Assembly (NCBI RefSeq): GCF_016765635.1
Contig: NZ_JAESVD010000003.1
Span: forward strand, 248,001 to 312,000
Direction of reading: 5' to 3'
Origin: Shewanella schlegeliana
Lineage (GTDB): Bacteria; Pseudomonadota; Gammaproteobacteria; Enterobacterales; Shewanellaceae
DNA length: 64,000 nt
The position numbers were made by a program, and so were the translations under genes. Within the stretch, counting starts at the first letter, position 1, and each line of letters begins with the position of its first letter. Shown in pieces: positions 20,582-29,936 of this stretch. The notes beneath the pieces were generated by a model. That model saw only the letters and a list, made by a program, of their open reading frames with translations, had not been told where the DNA came from and ran no database searches.

Positions 20582-21655
20582 GTGGCAACTATTAGTATAG
20601 AAAAAGTTTTAACCAAAAAAGGCAATCACTACAAAGCACGTGTGAGAGAAACTAAACATGGAAAACGCCTTTTTGAAAAGTCGAAAACATTTGGTAAAAA
20701 ATCTGAAGCGGAAAACTGGGCTAACTCACTTGCAGCGCAGATCAAAGAAAGGGGTATCCCTTCAATTAAACCTTGTGATAAAGAAATTTTGATTGGTGAT
20801 TTAATCACACTTTATCTAGAAGACCCGATAACATCACGAGATTTAGGACGCTCCAAAAATGCAGTGCTCAGAAGGCTACGATCCTATGATATAGCTTTGA
20901 TACCTGCACATGAGTTAACTGCTACTCACATAGTGCAGCACTGTCGTACCCGTCTTGTAGAAGCCACGGCACCGACCCCACAAACGGTATATCAGGATGT
21001 TACCTACTTGCGGAGCGTTATCAATGTTGCTGGACCAATGTTCGGCTACAACGCCAACATACATGCGCATAATGAAGCGATCCCAACATTAATTAAATAT
21101 CAACTGATTGGCCGCAGTGAAAAAAGGGATAGACGTCCAACACAAATTGAATTGGATTTAGCTGAAGCTGGGTTACAAAAACGACAGAGCCATCACGCCT
21201 CATATATACCTCTTGTCGACATATTCCACATGTCGTTATCTACTTGCATGAGACTAGGAGAAATCACCCGTATTCTTTGGGATGATTTTGACGAAGATGC
21301 TGGAATCGTAACTATTCGAGATAGGAAAAACCCACGCAACAGCAAAGGTAACCATTGCGTTATTCCGCTTTTTCAGGACGCCATTAACATAATTAAGCGT
21401 CAACCCAAGACGGATAGAAGAATTTTTCCATATAAATCAACGTCAATTAGTGCGGCGTGGCAAAGAACCTGCCTAGAGAACCACATTTATGACCTGCACT
21501 ACCATGACCTAAGAGCTGAGGGAGCTTGTAGATTATTTGAGAGGGGATTAAATATCGTCGAAATATCGCGCATTACAGGTCACAGGGACATTAACGTATT
21601 GAATAATATATATTTAAGGTTAAGTGTTAAAGACATTCATCGACGAATTAATTAA
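20582..21655 (+). CDS. Tyrosine recombinase (dusA-associated integrase), copy 1
   Basis: This 357-residue protein starts at a GTG preceded by AGGAG. The catalytic residues of the tyrosine recombinase family are present: Arg224 (CMRLGE), His308 and Arg311 (YHDLRAEG), His334 (TGHRD) and Tyr344 (NIYLRL). The N-terminal 60 residues look like an Arm-binding domain and residues 70-165 a core-binding domain. Position at the dusA junction indicates it integrates and excises the island. A hairpin follows, and a related recombinase lies 265 bases downstream. Confidence 0.92.
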   Translation: MATISIEKVLTKKGNHYKARVRETKHGKRLFEKSKTFGKKSEAENWANSLAAQIKERGIPSIKPCDKEILIGDLITLYLEDPITSRDLGRSKNAVLRRLRSYDIALIPAHELTATHIVQHCRTRLVEATAPTPQTVYQDVTYLRSVINVAGPMFGYNANIHAHNEAIPTLIKYQLIGRSEKRDRRPTQIELDLAEAGLQKRQSHHASYIPLVDIFHMSLSTCMRLGEITRILWDDFDEDAGIVTIRDRKNPRNSKGNHCVIPLFQDAINIIKRQPKTDRRIFPYKSTSISAAWQRTCLENHIYDLHYHDLRAEGACRLFERGLNIVEISRITGHRDINVLNNIYLRLSVKDIHRRIN

Positions 21656-21669
21656 TACAAATATTCCTC

Positions 21670-21700
21670 TTTGCTCCTGACGTTTAAAATCAGGAGCAAA
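21670..21700 (+). terminator. Hairpin after integrase 1
   Basis: TTTGCTCCTGA and TCAGGAGCAAA form a perfect 11-bp stem with a 9-base loop, 15 bases after the stop. It is likely a terminator separating the two integrase genes. Confidence 0.65.
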
Positions 21701-21920
21701 ATATATTGTGAAGTACATCAAATTTTTCAAACGTTAATATTGCGCAAACTATAAGCAATAAACGATTCAAAAGTTATAACTAGTTGATTAATAAGATGCG
21801 ACCTCCACAAAAAAAGCAAAAGGTGCATAAAATCAGCTGCTTACAAGTAATTTTTAGTGTTAAATTTGATATTTAGATGAACTAACATCCGCTCCAACAA
21901 TCATTCCTAGGAGTCAACCA

Positions 21921-23030
21921 ATGGGTTCAGTTCACATTTCGCCTTGTAAAACTAAGATCGGAGTCAGCTATAAGACAACCTACAAATCCGCAAAAAAAGA
22001 CCCTGTTAAAGGTTCATTTTCTCGTACCTTTGGCACAAAACAAGAAGCTGAACAATTTTCTCATAAATTAAAACAAAAGATTAAAAATAATGACTTTTCA
22101 TTTATGAAAAAAATTCCAAAATTTATAACCGTTCGTGAGGGATTATTTAATTACCTTGAGTATGTAGCAAATACTGAAGAACTTATTTTGCCTAAAAATA
22201 TGCCTACGATACTGAATCGTTTTTCTGAAACATCATTAGCAGAATTACCAATAGACTTAATTACAGCTAAAGATGTATCTGACGCAATACGGCAGATAAA
22301 TGAGGAGTTCGACTTAGCTCCATCAACACTAAGTACCTATATCAGTCATCTATCAACGGCATTTAATGATGCTAATACATTATTAAATTTAAACTTTAAT
22401 CTGGATTCGCTCTCTATTGCCCGAAAAACATTACAACGACATAAAATTATTGGCTCCAGCAATGTACGTGATCGTACTATGTCAGAAGAGGAGTTCATCA
22501 AAATTATGTCTTATTATAATGAGATGGAACAGAGAGGCCGCTCAAAAATCCCAATGGCTGATATCATTTGGTTCGCTCTATACACATGTATGAGATTGAG
22601 TGAAATTTGTGGAAAAATTAAACAACATCATTTTGATGAGTCGACAAACACATTATCAATACATGATCGGAAAAACCCTCGTAATCATAAAAAAATCACC
22701 AAAATAATGCTGAATGAGGTGACAGCAAGCATCATCAAAAAGATGCCCAAAGGCCTACCAGAGGATCCGATTTTCCCATTTAATCCTCAATCAGTTAGCA
22801 CATCATGGGCTAAGGCCACATCAGAGCTTGGGATTCCAGACCTGCATTTTCATGATCTCAGAGCCTGTGGTTCTTCACATCTATTTCAACTCGGCATGGA
22901 CATATTCACTTTATCGAAACTGACAGGTCATAGTTCTGCTGAAATGCTATTAAAACGCTATTTGCGTGGAATTCCAGTCCAGTTACCCTCGCAGGCGTTC
23001 TTAGCGACTCCTGTTCATCGCGCGGCTTAA
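21921..23030 (+). CDS. Tyrosine recombinase, copy 2
   Basis: This 369-residue protein has all catalytic residues: Arg225 (CMRLSE), His311 and Arg314 (FHDLRACG), His337 (TGHSSA) and Tyr347 (KRYLRG). It shares the diagnostic DRKNPRN stretch and overall layout with integrase 1, so the two are diverged tandem paralogues rather than a broken single gene. CCTAGGAGTC upstream provides a ribosome site. Whether it acts on the same attachment site or works with copy 1 cannot be told from sequence. Confidence 0.9.
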   Translation: MGSVHISPCKTKIGVSYKTTYKSAKKDPVKGSFSRTFGTKQEAEQFSHKLKQKIKNNDFSFMKKIPKFITVREGLFNYLEYVANTEELILPKNMPTILNRFSETSLAELPIDLITAKDVSDAIRQINEEFDLAPSTLSTYISHLSTAFNDANTLLNLNFNLDSLSIARKTLQRHKIIGSSNVRDRTMSEEEFIKIMSYYNEMEQRGRSKIPMADIIWFALYTCMRLSEICGKIKQHHFDESTNTLSIHDRKNPRNHKKITKIMLNEVTASIIKKMPKGLPEDPIFPFNPQSVSTSWAKATSELGIPDLHFHDLRACGSSHLFQLGMDIFTLSKLTGHSSAEMLLKRYLRGIPVQLPSQAFLATPVHRAA

Positions 23031-23110
23031 TTAGTTTTTAATCTATTAACTCTCTCCGCATTTAGAGGGAGTTAGCTTTCTGCACCCAATTTTGGACGAT
23101 TTGAATAAAT

Positions 23111-24160
23111 ATGGTTACAAAAGATACAGTTAATTGCATTAAACAAACATATGGCACGCTTCAGTTATCGGAGGGGTCTGCGGGCTTTGATATTCAGCAA
23201 GCTTGGCTAATAAAGCAGTATATTCCTAGTAAGGCGTTTGGAGTTATTTACGGAGCCAGTGGTTCTTATAAATCATTTGCAGTTTTAGATATGTGTTGCT
23301 GTTTGGCCGCAAATAAAACCTGGAACACTCAAAAGGTTGAAGGATGTGCAGTTGTATTTATTGCCGCAGAGGGAGCGGTGGGGATTAAACGTCGAATACG
23401 AGCTTGGGAAATTGCTCATAAAACCAATGTGAATAATCTATTCGTGCTCGATAAAAGCCTATCGCCCTCTGAACCGGAGGAACGAATAAAACTCGTTAAC
23501 GCTATATTTGAGTTGGAGAAACAACACAGTATTAAAATTGGACTTATCGTTTTTGATACGTTATCCCGTTGTTTTATTGGCGATGAAAATACCGCTAGAG
23601 ATATGGGGCATTTCATCTTAGGATGTGAAACGCTCATAAAAACCACAACAGCAACTGTACTGTGCATTCATCATAGCGGTAAAGATCAGAGCAAAGGATG
23701 TCGTGGAAGCTCTAAATTGTTTGCAGATGCTGATTTTGTTTTTCAATTACAGAGACCTGCTGGAACTTCTCTATCCGTTAGCTTAGTCAACCACAAACAA
23801 AAAGACGACGAACCAGCTAAAACTTTGGGGATGATCTTTGAAAAAGTTACGCTCGGTATTTATTGTGATGAAGGCCAGCCAGTCTCTTCATTAGTACGTA
23901 TTGACCAAGCCTTAACCGACTCTCCAGACAATATACCAGAGAACACTATCGTCAAAGTGCTTAGCACAATTTTTGATGGCAGCTGCAACCGTAGCGAACT
24001 CCGAAATGCTTTTTTCCCAAAAACTACGGGCAATATTTCTGCTAGAGAAAGAACTCAATTTAGTCGTATTTTGAAAAAAGCCCTAGAAAGCGGGCAAATA
24101 ACTATTAAACAAATTAGCACTAAAGCCAGTGACAGCGATCAAATATCACTTGTTCATTAG
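23111..24160 (+). CDS. RepA-like AAA/RecA-fold ATPase (plasmid-type helicase)
   Basis: This 349-residue protein has Walker A GASGSYKS (residues 48-55), an acidic strand LIVFDTLSR (Walker B) and VLCIHHSGKDQSKGCRGSSK. The last matches the pattern of RSF1010 RepA-type hexameric helicases and AAA_25 ATPases on plasmids and phage satellites. It probably drives replication of the excised island together with the HUH-like protein at 36.6 kb; this pairing is an inference. It begins 80 bases after integrase 2 on the same strand. The C-terminal 80 residues resemble a small winged-helix region. Confidence 0.8.
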   Translation: MVTKDTVNCIKQTYGTLQLSEGSAGFDIQQAWLIKQYIPSKAFGVIYGASGSYKSFAVLDMCCCLAANKTWNTQKVEGCAVVFIAAEGAVGIKRRIRAWEIAHKTNVNNLFVLDKSLSPSEPEERIKLVNAIFELEKQHSIKIGLIVFDTLSRCFIGDENTARDMGHFILGCETLIKTTTATVLCIHHSGKDQSKGCRGSSKLFADADFVFQLQRPAGTSLSVSLVNHKQKDDEPAKTLGMIFEKVTLGIYCDEGQPVSSLVRIDQALTDSPDNIPENTIVKVLSTIFDGSCNRSELRNAFFPKTTGNISARERTQFSRILKKALESGQITIKQISTKASDSDQISLVH

Positions 24161-24161
24161 A

Positions 24162-24202
24162 TGTGACAGTGTGACGCACCTATAGGTGCGTCACATGTCA
24201 CA
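24162..24202. repeat. 41-base near-perfect palindrome
   Basis: A perfect 26-bp palindrome (24170-24195, arm TGTGACGCACCTA) is extended on both sides by TGTGACA / TGTCACA, with one unpaired G. It lies between the convergent ATPase gene and the restriction operon. No T run follows. It could be a terminator, a repressor operator or part of a replication origin. Confidence 0.7.
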
Positions 24203-24221
24203 CTCTAACAAACATTAAGCA

Positions 24222-24716
24222 CTATGCTGACCATTGCAACTCACCAGACTCCAAATCAATACTAGCTTTATCTAGCGTTACATGTTGATAAAACTCATAA
24301 CCTAAGTGGTTACTGACCTGTACATCTGTCACAAAAATATGTTCAAAATAATTATCTATAGCTTTTGGAGTAATAGCGACTACTGGTTCCCCTGTTGCCT
24401 GTACGGACGAATACAAAATGCCATCAGCTTTTTCTCCTTCCAGCATCATTGAACCAATAACAGAAGTAACCTCATACAAATTGTCATTGCCTCTACGGGA
24501 CATAATATCTGCTAAAAAGCGATCAGTAATTTGATATGCCAAAAACAACTCAGGTGAAAATTTCGACTTCATATATTCCTGAGCAACTCGATAGTAATCA
24601 AAATTTCCGTTTGACATGTATTGTGGTTTAGAACCACGTCTGACTTCATCCCAAAGGCCTATCATTCGCAATTTTAAATCTGTTCCAGCCCTTTGTTCTG
24701 AGCGCAAAACATTCAT
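24222..24716 (-). pseudogene. C-terminal part of a RES-type (NAD+ phosphorylase family) protein
   Basis: This 164-residue frame ends in a RES-like block, DGILYSSVQATGEPVVAITP (residues 98-117), where the family has its conserved Ser. Its ATG overlaps the stop of the 130-residue frame upstream by four bases (ATGA). The upstream frame contains the N-terminal RES strand, so the two look like one gene split by a one-base shift. In the RES family the Arg, Glu and Ser act together to degrade NAD+. Here the Glu should fall exactly at the break. If translated separately it would lack the Arg. The gene is last in the restriction operon. It may instead be a genuine two-gene arrangement. Confidence 0.55.
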
Positions 24717-25105
24717 CTTATCAGAGCTACAGGCGCCAGCTTCGGATAAAACAACACCTCCCCAGCTTTATTCAATCGTCCTTGTTTTGGGAATTTAGCT
24801 GTAGGCATTTTAATATATGACAGTTCGTTTAAACTCGAAAAGCAGTCATCTTCAGAACGACGAGCGCGCAAGAGTTCCAAGTCATTAACTGGCAGCTCTA
24901 GGGTTATTGTTGTACACCCTATGAAGTAATCGAGTTTAGCACTAATTTCATCTGGACTAAGGTGGGTAACACCAGCAATATGGTCATTAAGCTGCTTAAT
25001 ATAAGTAGATACTAACATAAGAGCTGTCTGACCACATTCCACTGCAGCTTTTTCATTAATTAACTCAACTAACTCAGGCTGTAGAGAGCGACTTTGATTC
25101 ATCAT
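24713..25105 (-). pseudogene. N-terminal part of the same RES-type protein
   Basis: This 130-residue frame has an uncharacterised helical N-terminal region (residues 1-75). It then ends in GRLNKAGEVLFYPKLAPVAL (109-128), which fits the first conserved strand of the RES domain with its Arg. The frame stops two codons later. Its ATG overlaps the hsdR stop by four bases, implying translational coupling to the restriction subunit. Together with 24222-24716 it would give a protein of about 290 residues, a usual size for two-domain RES proteins. Confidence 0.55.
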
Positions 25106-28100
25106 GCCTTATACCCACTCAACATATCAAAAATCACCCGTGCAAATTGTTGTGTCTTTGTCGGATCCGAAAGCAACTGCATCATCTGTTCTTGATGGGC
25201 TTCACTGCTGCCCAATATTGCATCGTCAATCGCTTGCGGGAAGTCGCCTAACATGGCTTGTTCTCGGGTGTTATTGGCGATTTGACTCATTACTGCCTCA
25301 TTCTCAGTCAGCTTGTCCCGAACGGTAAAGGCATAGTTAATCATGTCTTTGTCGGTCAAGTTATCGGTGATGAACACCTCATTAAGCCTGTTGAGGATAT
25401 GAGAAAGAAACTCTTCCTTCTTGTCTTTTGCCTTGGCAGTACCGATATCGGTGCTTGGCTCAAGTTGGTAGTCAGGAGCATCTTCTTTTAGCTGTATATC
25501 TTGCTGACGAATCTTTGATAGGCGGTAATGGCTCATCACCACGTTATCCAAATCAAGCTCATCTTCTTCGATGACTTTCTCACGCAACAGCGGACGAAGG
25601 TGTCGGGCATACAGGCTCAGCTTTTCCAGCTCCTTGTCATCATAATCGACAAGCTGCGACATGAATTCATAGAAACGGGTGAAGCTGCCTAAGTCCTTCC
25701 TGAAGATCTCAAGACGGTCTTTCTCTTCTTTGCAGTCTTTGAAGCTGTTCTCGGCGTTGGCGATGAGTACGGCGTCACCTGTTTTCTTGGTGCGCTCGAA
25801 CATGTCCTTGGCTTTGATGTAGGCTTCAATGGCTGAGGTGTAACGCTTCTGCCAGCGTTCTTTTGCCGGATGAACAATATTACTGATCGCCGCATTCGAT
25901 TTGTTCTTGGTGAAAAACGCCACACAGAACTGTTCAACTTCCGACCACAAGAAAATCCCGCTGGTACGCAACTTCTCATAGAGATCGAACACCATGTTCG
26001 GGTCGGTTACGTCTGCCAGCTCGGCAGTTTGGTAGTAAGGCTGGAATGCACCCAGAATATCGTCAGGCTCGTTGTAGAAATCCAACACAAAGGTGCCTGT
26101 TTGCTCCTTGCTTGGATAGGTACGGTTTAGACGTGAAAGGGTCTGCACGCACTCCACACCGCCGAGTTTCTTATCCACGTACATGGCGCATAACTTGGGT
26201 TGGTCAAAGCCCGTTTGGAACTTGTTTGCCACTAACATTACTTGATAGTCATCACTGTCGAAGGCTTTGCGCATGTCCCGGCCTTTCAAGTCCGGGTTCA
26301 TGTTCTTCTCGGTGAACTTCTGATCCATAAACGCGAAGCTGTCTGGGTCATTCGGGTTGAATTCTACTTCTCCCGAAAAGGCCACCATGGCGCGAATGGC
26401 GGCATAGCCACTCCTGTTTTCAGCCAAAGCATCCGCCACGTATTTATCAAACGCCAGCTTATAGCGTACCGCTTCTTTACGGGAACTGGTCACGACCATA
26501 GCTTTTGCCTGACCGCCGAGTAACCCCATGACGTTGTCTTTGAAGTGCTCGATGATCACTTTTACCTTTTGCGAAATATTGTGATCGTGCAAGCGCACCC
26601 ATTGGTTGAGCTTCACCTTAGCTTTTTTGCTATCGACCTCCTTGTCTGCCGCTTCCACCTTTTGCGCGAGCTGATACATAACTTTATAGTTGGTGTAGTT
26701 CTTAAGCACATCCAAAATAAAGCCTTCCTCGATGGCTTGGCGCATCGAGTAAACGTGGTATGCCTCTGGCTTGTTTTGTTTCGATGGTGCCAGTTCAGGG
26801 TTAGGTAAACGCCCAAACAGCTCCATGGTCTTTGGCTTAGGGGTGGCGGTAAATGCATAGTAGTTAAGGTTGGCACTGCCACGGCGGGCGGCAATGGTGG
26901 CATCCAGAATATCTTCCGACGACAACTCAACATCATCATCGGTTTCTTCTGTCATCAACACTTCTTTCAGCTGTCGCGCTGTTGAGCCGCTTTGTGATGA
27001 GTGCGCTTCATCGGCAATCACGGCGTAGCTGCGTTCTTTCAGGGTTACGCTGTTCTCAATCGCACGCAACACAAACGGGAAGGTTTGAATGGTCACGATA
27101 ATGATGGGCTGAGCGTTCTCTAGCGCCGCTGCCAGCTTCTCTGATTTCGAGCCATCACCTTCTTTGTTGTTGATGCGCCCAACCACGCCATCGGCATGTT
27201 CAAACTGGTAGATGGTATCTTGTAGCTGGTCATCCAACACGGTGCGGTCTGTTACCACAATCACCGAGTGAAACTGCTTATTGCCTTCGCCATCGTATAA
27301 CGTTGAAAGTTGGTGCGCCGTCCATGCAATCGAGTTGGATTTGCCCGAGCCTGCGCTGTGTTGGATCAGGTACTTATTACCCGTACCCTCATCAATCGCT
27401 GCGTTTATCAGTTTGGAAACCACATCCCACTGGTGGTAACGCGGGAATATCAGCGCTTCTTTCTTGTATTTACGCCCTTCCCAATCTTCCTTTTCTTCAA
27501 TTTGAAGGTGAACAAAGCGCCCAATGATGTTGAGCAAGTTGCTCGGCACTAACACTTCATTCCACAGGTAATCGGTCGCGTATTGATTTACCTGATTTTC
27601 ATCAGTCAAATCGGGGGCATCATTGCCCGCGCCGCCTTCTTTGGTGCCTTTGTTGAACGGCAAGAAGAAAGTGTCATCACCTGCCAGCTTGGTCGCCATG
27701 TAGACTTCATACTGACTCACTGCGAAATGCACCAAGGCACCGCGTTTGAAGCTCAATAGTGGCTCAGGTTTCTTGGTGGCTGGGTCTTTTGGTAGGCGGG
27801 TACGTTTGTACTGCTTAATGGCGTTTTCTACCGCTTGTTTGAATTCCGATTTCAGCTCAAGAGTAGAAACAGGCACGCCATTGATGAACAGCACCAAGTC
27901 GATGCGCCAAGCTTTGGCTTTCTTGCCTGTTAAGGCTAAATGCTCTGCGGTGGCATAGGGGCTATACACCAACTCAGGCACTACACGGCAAATGTTTTGC
28001 TGATAACGCGCCAAGGTTTCAGGGTTGAGGTTATGTTCAGGTTTGAACTGACACAGTGAAAAACGGGCATTGCGGATTTTCAAGCCATGACGCAGCACAC

Positions 28101-28392
28101 CCAAAGTGCCAAAACTACGAGACGCTTGATCGGTCGCGTTCACATCTGCTTTTTTAAGCTGGGCAACCAGCGCCTCTAAAAAGTGGCGCTCCGTTTCATT
28201 GGGGAAGACCTTACATAGCTTCTCCCATTCTTTCGGCTGCGTCTCTTTTACAAACGCCAGTACATCGGCTTCATACAAAGCAGATTCGCGGTTGTAGCTC
28301 TCACCCGTACCTTGCACCCAGCCATTAGCCACCATCTGGCTGATGATGTCGTCCTGAAATACCCGTTCTTGTGTAGTGTCTTTCATAACCAT
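25102..28392 (-). CDS. hsdR: Type I restriction enzyme, R (motor/nuclease) subunit
   Basis: This 1096-residue protein has an N-terminal nuclease region with WRIDLVLFINGVPVSTLELK (Asp ... Glu-x-Lys). SF2 helicase motifs follow: Walker A QHSAGSGKSNSIAW, IADEAHSSQSG (DEAH) and FTATPKP, with later helicase motifs around ANKFQTGFDQP and QTLSRLNRTYP. It translocates and cuts DNA lacking the methylation pattern set by HsdM and HsdS. Its start is 182 bases after hsdS, with an ERIC-like element in the gap. Its stop overlaps the RES gene start by four bases. All core motifs look intact. Confidence 0.96.
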   Translation of the reverse strand: MVMKDTTQERVFQDDIISQMVANGWVQGTGESYNRESALYEADVLAFVKETQPKEWEKLCKVFPNETERHFLEALVAQLKKADVNATDQASRSFGTLGVLRHGLKIRNARFSLCQFKPEHNLNPETLARYQQNICRVVPELVYSPYATAEHLALTGKKAKAWRIDLVLFINGVPVSTLELKSEFKQAVENAIKQYKRTRLPKDPATKKPEPLLSFKRGALVHFAVSQYEVYMATKLAGDDTFFLPFNKGTKEGGAGNDAPDLTDENQVNQYATDYLWNEVLVPSNLLNIIGRFVHLQIEEKEDWEGRKYKKEALIFPRYHQWDVVSKLINAAIDEGTGNKYLIQHSAGSGKSNSIAWTAHQLSTLYDGEGNKQFHSVIVVTDRTVLDDQLQDTIYQFEHADGVVGRINNKEGDGSKSEKLAAALENAQPIIIVTIQTFPFVLRAIENSVTLKERSYAVIADEAHSSQSGSTARQLKEVLMTEETDDDVELSSEDILDATIAARRGSANLNYYAFTATPKPKTMELFGRLPNPELAPSKQNKPEAYHVYSMRQAIEEGFILDVLKNYTNYKVMYQLAQKVEAADKEVDSKKAKVKLNQWVRLHDHNISQKVKVIIEHFKDNVMGLLGGQAKAMVVTSSRKEAVRYKLAFDKYVADALAENRSGYAAIRAMVAFSGEVEFNPNDPDSFAFMDQKFTEKNMNPDLKGRDMRKAFDSDDYQVMLVANKFQTGFDQPKLCAMYVDKKLGGVECVQTLSRLNRTYPSKEQTGTFVLDFYNEPDDILGAFQPYYQTAELADVTDPNMVFDLYEKLRTSGIFLWSEVEQFCVAFFTKNKSNAAISNIVHPAKERWQKRYTSAIEAYIKAKDMFERTKKTGDAVLIANAENSFKDCKEEKDRLEIFRKDLGSFTRFYEFMSQLVDYDDKELEKLSLYARHLRPLLREKVIEEDELDLDNVVMSHYRLSKIRQQDIQLKEDAPDYQLEPSTDIGTAKAKDKKEEFLSHILNRLNEVFITDNLTDKDMINYAFTVRDKLTENEAVMSQIANNTREQAMLGDFPQAIDDAILGSSEAHQEQMMQLLSDPTKTQQFARVIFDMLSGYKA

Positions 28393-28412
28393 TCTTCTTA
28401 TTCTACTTATCC

Positions 28413-28539
28413 CTTTCCCAAACTAATTGGTGTTGCAGGTAGGCGGCAAGTGATCAAAGCCTCTGAGCATAGATTTCCTATGTGATGAGGTTTGCGAGTG
28501 CCAGCCAACACCGCTGCAACGCCAAGTAGGCAGGGAAAG
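28413..28539. repeat. ERIC-like 127-bp palindromic repeat
   Basis: The segment is an imperfect palindrome: CTTTCCC (28413-28419) pairs with GGGAAAG (28533-28539), GGTGTTGCAG pairs with the complement of CTGCAACGCC, and CATAG/CTATG close the tip. The total length is exactly 127 bp, the classical ERIC size. Internal sequences (GGCGGCAAGTGA, CAGCCAAC near the end) resemble ERIC elements as I remember them. It separates hsdS from hsdR and would fold in the operon mRNA. Confidence 0.65.
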
Positions 28540-28574
28540 CCACTCTGCTTTCTTAAACTAGAGTGGCAATGTAC

Positions 28575-29936
28575 TTAAGCGGTTTGTTCCATCGCTTGAT
28601 TTTGAGATGTTGGTGCTTGCCAGTTGCGAACGTCAATCTTGCCTGTGACGGCTGCCGAAATGAGCGAAGTTCGGCGTTCTTTAAGTAGCTCCACTTGTTG
28701 CATAGCTTTCTGAGTTAACACGTCAAACTTCGCACAAACTGTGTCCAAATGTTTAACGATAATGTTCTGCTCACTCATTGGAGGTAGAGCAAACGGAGCT
28801 TCACAGATATTACTAAGACTTAATCCTTCCTTTAGCCCATACTGAACAACATCAAAATATGAGCGTCCTACTTTAGAAGAAAGGGAATAAGTCAGGAATC
28901 TTGGATTGACTAGTAATGGTTGGCATCTAATGAGGCTCAGGTGTTGATTGATGTATGTAGTTACGGATAATTCGTCAACGACGGCTACTCGTCCGGTGTT
29001 TGCTCCAGTGATACATACAACAACATCTCCTTGTGAAAGCTTTGTCCTAACTCCTTCAACACCAGATGGAGGTGAAACACGCTTAGCCTTTTCTAATTGC
29101 AGCCCCATCTGATTGTTAAGATCCCCACTCTGTAAGAAGATCTCTTGCCCATCATCAGTAATGTAATCTGACCACCCTCGTGGACCCGAGGTAATAAATG
29201 TAGAAACCTGCTTTACACGGATCGATTCCCAATGCTCTGGCACTTCCCCTAACCACTCCACGCCTGAATCTTTCATCGGTGCTTGCGAGTTCAAGCCCTT
29301 AGTCACCACATGGCTGTTCACTGCTTGGCGCTTTTCTTTCAGCAGCTTAATCAGTTGCTGCTGCTTTTCGATCAAGGTGTCGATTTTTGCGGTTTCGTGA
29401 TCGAGGAAGTGAAGTATTTTCTCCTGCTCTTCCATTGGTGGAACCGGAATATATTGACCTTTGATATCATCCCAGCCGATTGCAGCTCGGTGTGCCAAGA
29501 TACCATTACCAAACGTAGCTAAGTGCTTCTGAAAAGGAGTATTTTCAAAAACCCTTAAGGCAAATCTCTTATGTAGAGTATCGGTATTCGCTTGCAAGAT
29601 TATATAAACAGGACTACACACTCCATCATAGTCAGACATGCCATAGGAACCAATCGAATAGTTCATACTATTGATAACAAGCTGACCTTTCCTGACCAAT
29701 TTGCACTTACTCAGATCATCAGGTTTTTTATTACCAATATCACCCTTTTCTTCGTAGGGAATTACACCTACGTTTGCCATAACTGATAAATAGTTTTGCA
29801 CCTTGCCATCGTGATTCTTCTCGACTATGTGATCCACAGCAGCTCTACAAGGGACAAGCGACCAATGAGCAGGTACCTTGCCGCACCAAGCGATTCCGGT
29901 ACTCTGATATTCAGAGTATTCATGTTGCTTACCCAT
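28575..29936 (-). CDS. hsdS: Type I restriction-modification specificity subunit
   Basis: This 453-residue protein has two target-recognition domains. Each is introduced by an E(S)GxxWLGxVPxHW-type stretch (GIAWCGKVPAHWS near residue 14, GVEWLGEVPEHWES near 227) and closed by a conserved helical linker (PPMEEQEKILHFLDHETAKI and PPMSEQNIIVKHLDTVCAKF). It selects the bipartite recognition sequence for methylation and cleavage. Its ATG overlaps the hsdM stop by one base. Confidence 0.95.
   Translation of the reverse strand: MGKQHEYSEYQSTGIAWCGKVPAHWSLVPCRAAVDHIVEKNHDGKVQNYLSVMANVGVIPYEEKGDIGNKKPDDLSKCKLVRKGQLVINSMNYSIGSYGMSDYDGVCSPVYIILQANTDTLHKRFALRVFENTPFQKHLATFGNGILAHRAAIGWDDIKGQYIPVPPMEEQEKILHFLDHETAKIDTLIEKQQQLIKLLKEKRQAVNSHVVTKGLNSQAPMKDSGVEWLGEVPEHWESIRVKQVSTFITSGPRGWSDYITDDGQEIFLQSGDLNNQMGLQLEKAKRVSPPSGVEGVRTKLSQGDVVVCITGANTGRVAVVDELSVTTYINQHLSLIRCQPLLVNPRFLTYSLSSKVGRSYFDVVQYGLKEGLSLSNICEAPFALPPMSEQNIIVKHLDTVCAKFDVLTQKAMQQVELLKERRTSLISAAVTGKIDVRNWQAPTSQNQAMEQTA

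Noticed and set aside
24713..24716. Programmed ribosomal frameshift in the RES gene
   Set aside because: No slippery heptamer was seen at the overlap; a simple frameshift mutation or coupled genes is more economical, though not excluded.
26242..26808. Long plus-strand frames opposite hsdR and hsdM
   Set aside because: They are antisense shadows of clearly conserved restriction genes; the same holds for frames opposite parC, parE and the cytochromes.
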